NCBI GenBank assembly: GCA_937891725.1
Contig: CALAHL010000199.1
Coordinates: forward strand, 1 to 6,483
Reading direction: 5' to 3'
DNA length: 6,483 nt
Source: an uncultured Rhodospirillaceae bacterium
GTDB lineage: Bacteria > Pseudomonadota > Alphaproteobacteria > Thalassobaculales > Thalassobaculaceae
Each line of letters begins with the position of its first letter. Within the stretch, counting starts at the first letter, position 1. Below the pieces are notes generated by a model. It was not told where the DNA came from, made no database searches, and worked only from the letters and a program-made list of their open reading frames with translations. The position numbers and the translations under genes were made by a program. This document shows, piece after piece, positions 6,019 to 6,483 of the stretch.

Positions 6019-6483
6019 ACTCGGGCTGCCGCCACTGCACCGGCAGGGCCGCGATGAACAGCCGGAACGGCACCAGCAGCACCGCCGCCATGGTCAGCTT
6101 GGCGGCGTAGTCGCCGATCGCCCAGGTCACCCAAGGCAACTGAGAGCCTGCGAAAGCCAGGGTAAAGAACAGGCCGGTGTCGACGGCGGAGGCCAGCAGG
6201 GAGGACGCCAACGGCGCTTTCCACCAGACCTGACGGCGCATCTTGTCGAAGATCTGAACGTCCAGCAGCTGCGCGATCAGAAAGGCGGTGCCGCTGGCCA
6301 GCGCAATCCGGGGATCGGCCAGCGTCAGCGACAGCGCCACGCCGACCACGAACCCGGCGGCGACAACCCGGCGGGCGGCTGTCAGACCGAGGGTGCGGTT
6401 GGTCAGATCGGTGACCAGAAACGCGATCGGATAGCTCAAGGCACCCCAGGTCAGCCAGTCGTTGATCGGAATCTCGACCAGCA
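6005..6483 (-). CDS. yhhQ: VUT/YhhQ-family queuosine precursor transporter, 5' end missing
   Basis: Inner-membrane transporter of the YhhQ / COG1738 (Vut_1) family, which imports the queuosine precursors preQ0 and preQ1. The reading frame is open to the right edge of the window, so the N-terminus lies outside. I read LVEIPINDWLTWGAL upstream of a TTG at 6439, and these residues continue family-like sequence, so that TTG is not the start. Visible features in order are WLTWGALSYPIAFLVTDLTN (the family hallmark), a hydrophobic helix after the RRVV segment (AAGFVVGVALSL), ASGTAFLIAQLLDVQIFDKM, ASSLLASAVDTGLFFTLAF, and a final helix MAAVLLVPFRLFIAAL, ending in a short polar tail. About 158 residues are visible. 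Compared with a usual length near 200, only a small part is missing. It is the first visible gene of the yhhQ-queA-tgt unit, and its position fits a role as precursor supplier. Confidence 0.9.
   Translation of the reverse strand, partial: LVEIPINDWLTWGALSYPIAFLVTDLTNRTLGLTAARRVVAAGFVVGVALSLTLADPRIALASGTAFLIAQLLDVQIFDKMRRQVWWKAPLASSLLASAVDTGLFFTLAFAGSQLPWVTWAIGDYAAKLTMAAVLLVPFRLFIAALPVQWRQPESGNA

Noticed and set aside
6437..6439. TTG at 6439 as the start of the transporter gene.
   Set aside because: The frame stays open to the window edge, and the upstream residues (IPINDWLTWGA) continue the family's conserved sequence, so the true start is outside.

Overview
The window is GC-rich, gene-dense bacterial DNA, most likely from an alphaproteobacterium. 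The alphaproteobacterial reading rests on the style of the FliL-like protein, on a tRNA-guanine transglycosylase whose key residues align with numbering I recall for the Zymomonas mobilis enzyme, and on the codon use. A Rhodospirillales-type lineage is my guess and is not proven by the sequence. I see no mobile element, CRISPR array, rRNA, tRNA or long repeat. Nearly all of the window is ordinary, well-packed chromosomal coding sequence.

Layout, left to right. Positions 1-119 hold no gene I can support. Two small unrecognised genes then converge tail to tail: a 78-aa helical protein (120-356, +) and an 85-aa protein (369-626, -). A divergent intergenic region with an AT-rich core (627-849) separates the second one from a FliL-family flagellar membrane protein (850-1332, +). 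Next comes a closely spaced plus-strand pair: an L-Ala-D/L-Glu-type dipeptide epimerase of the enolase superfamily (1416-2405) and a class I SAM-dependent methyltransferase (2410-3267).

The rest of the window is a minus-strand cluster for the tRNA modification queuosine, read from the right edge leftwards. It consists of a VUT/YhhQ-type queuosine-precursor transporter (6005 to beyond 6483, 5' end cut off by the window), queA (4958-5998), tgt (3837-4961, overlapping queA by 4 bases) and a SnoaL/NTF2-like protein (3269-3805). The functional logic is clear for the first three: import preQ0 or preQ1, exchange it for guanine at the wobble position of tRNA (Tgt), then build the epoxycyclopentanediol ring on it (QueA). 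The SnoaL-like protein is an unexplained passenger. It keeps a Tyr/Asp/His arrangement compatible with a dehydratase active site.

The most interesting non-coding signal is that three start codons (the epimerase, queA and tgt) are each preceded by a perfect 5-6 bp inverted repeat that pairs with the Shine-Dalgarno-like bases. In queA and tgt the upstream gene's coding sequence runs through the hairpin, which suggests translational coupling. These are short repeats in GC-rich DNA and could be chance. No clearly new biological system is visible. The open questions are the SnoaL-like protein, the methyltransferase coupled to the epimerase, and the two small unknown proteins next to fliL.
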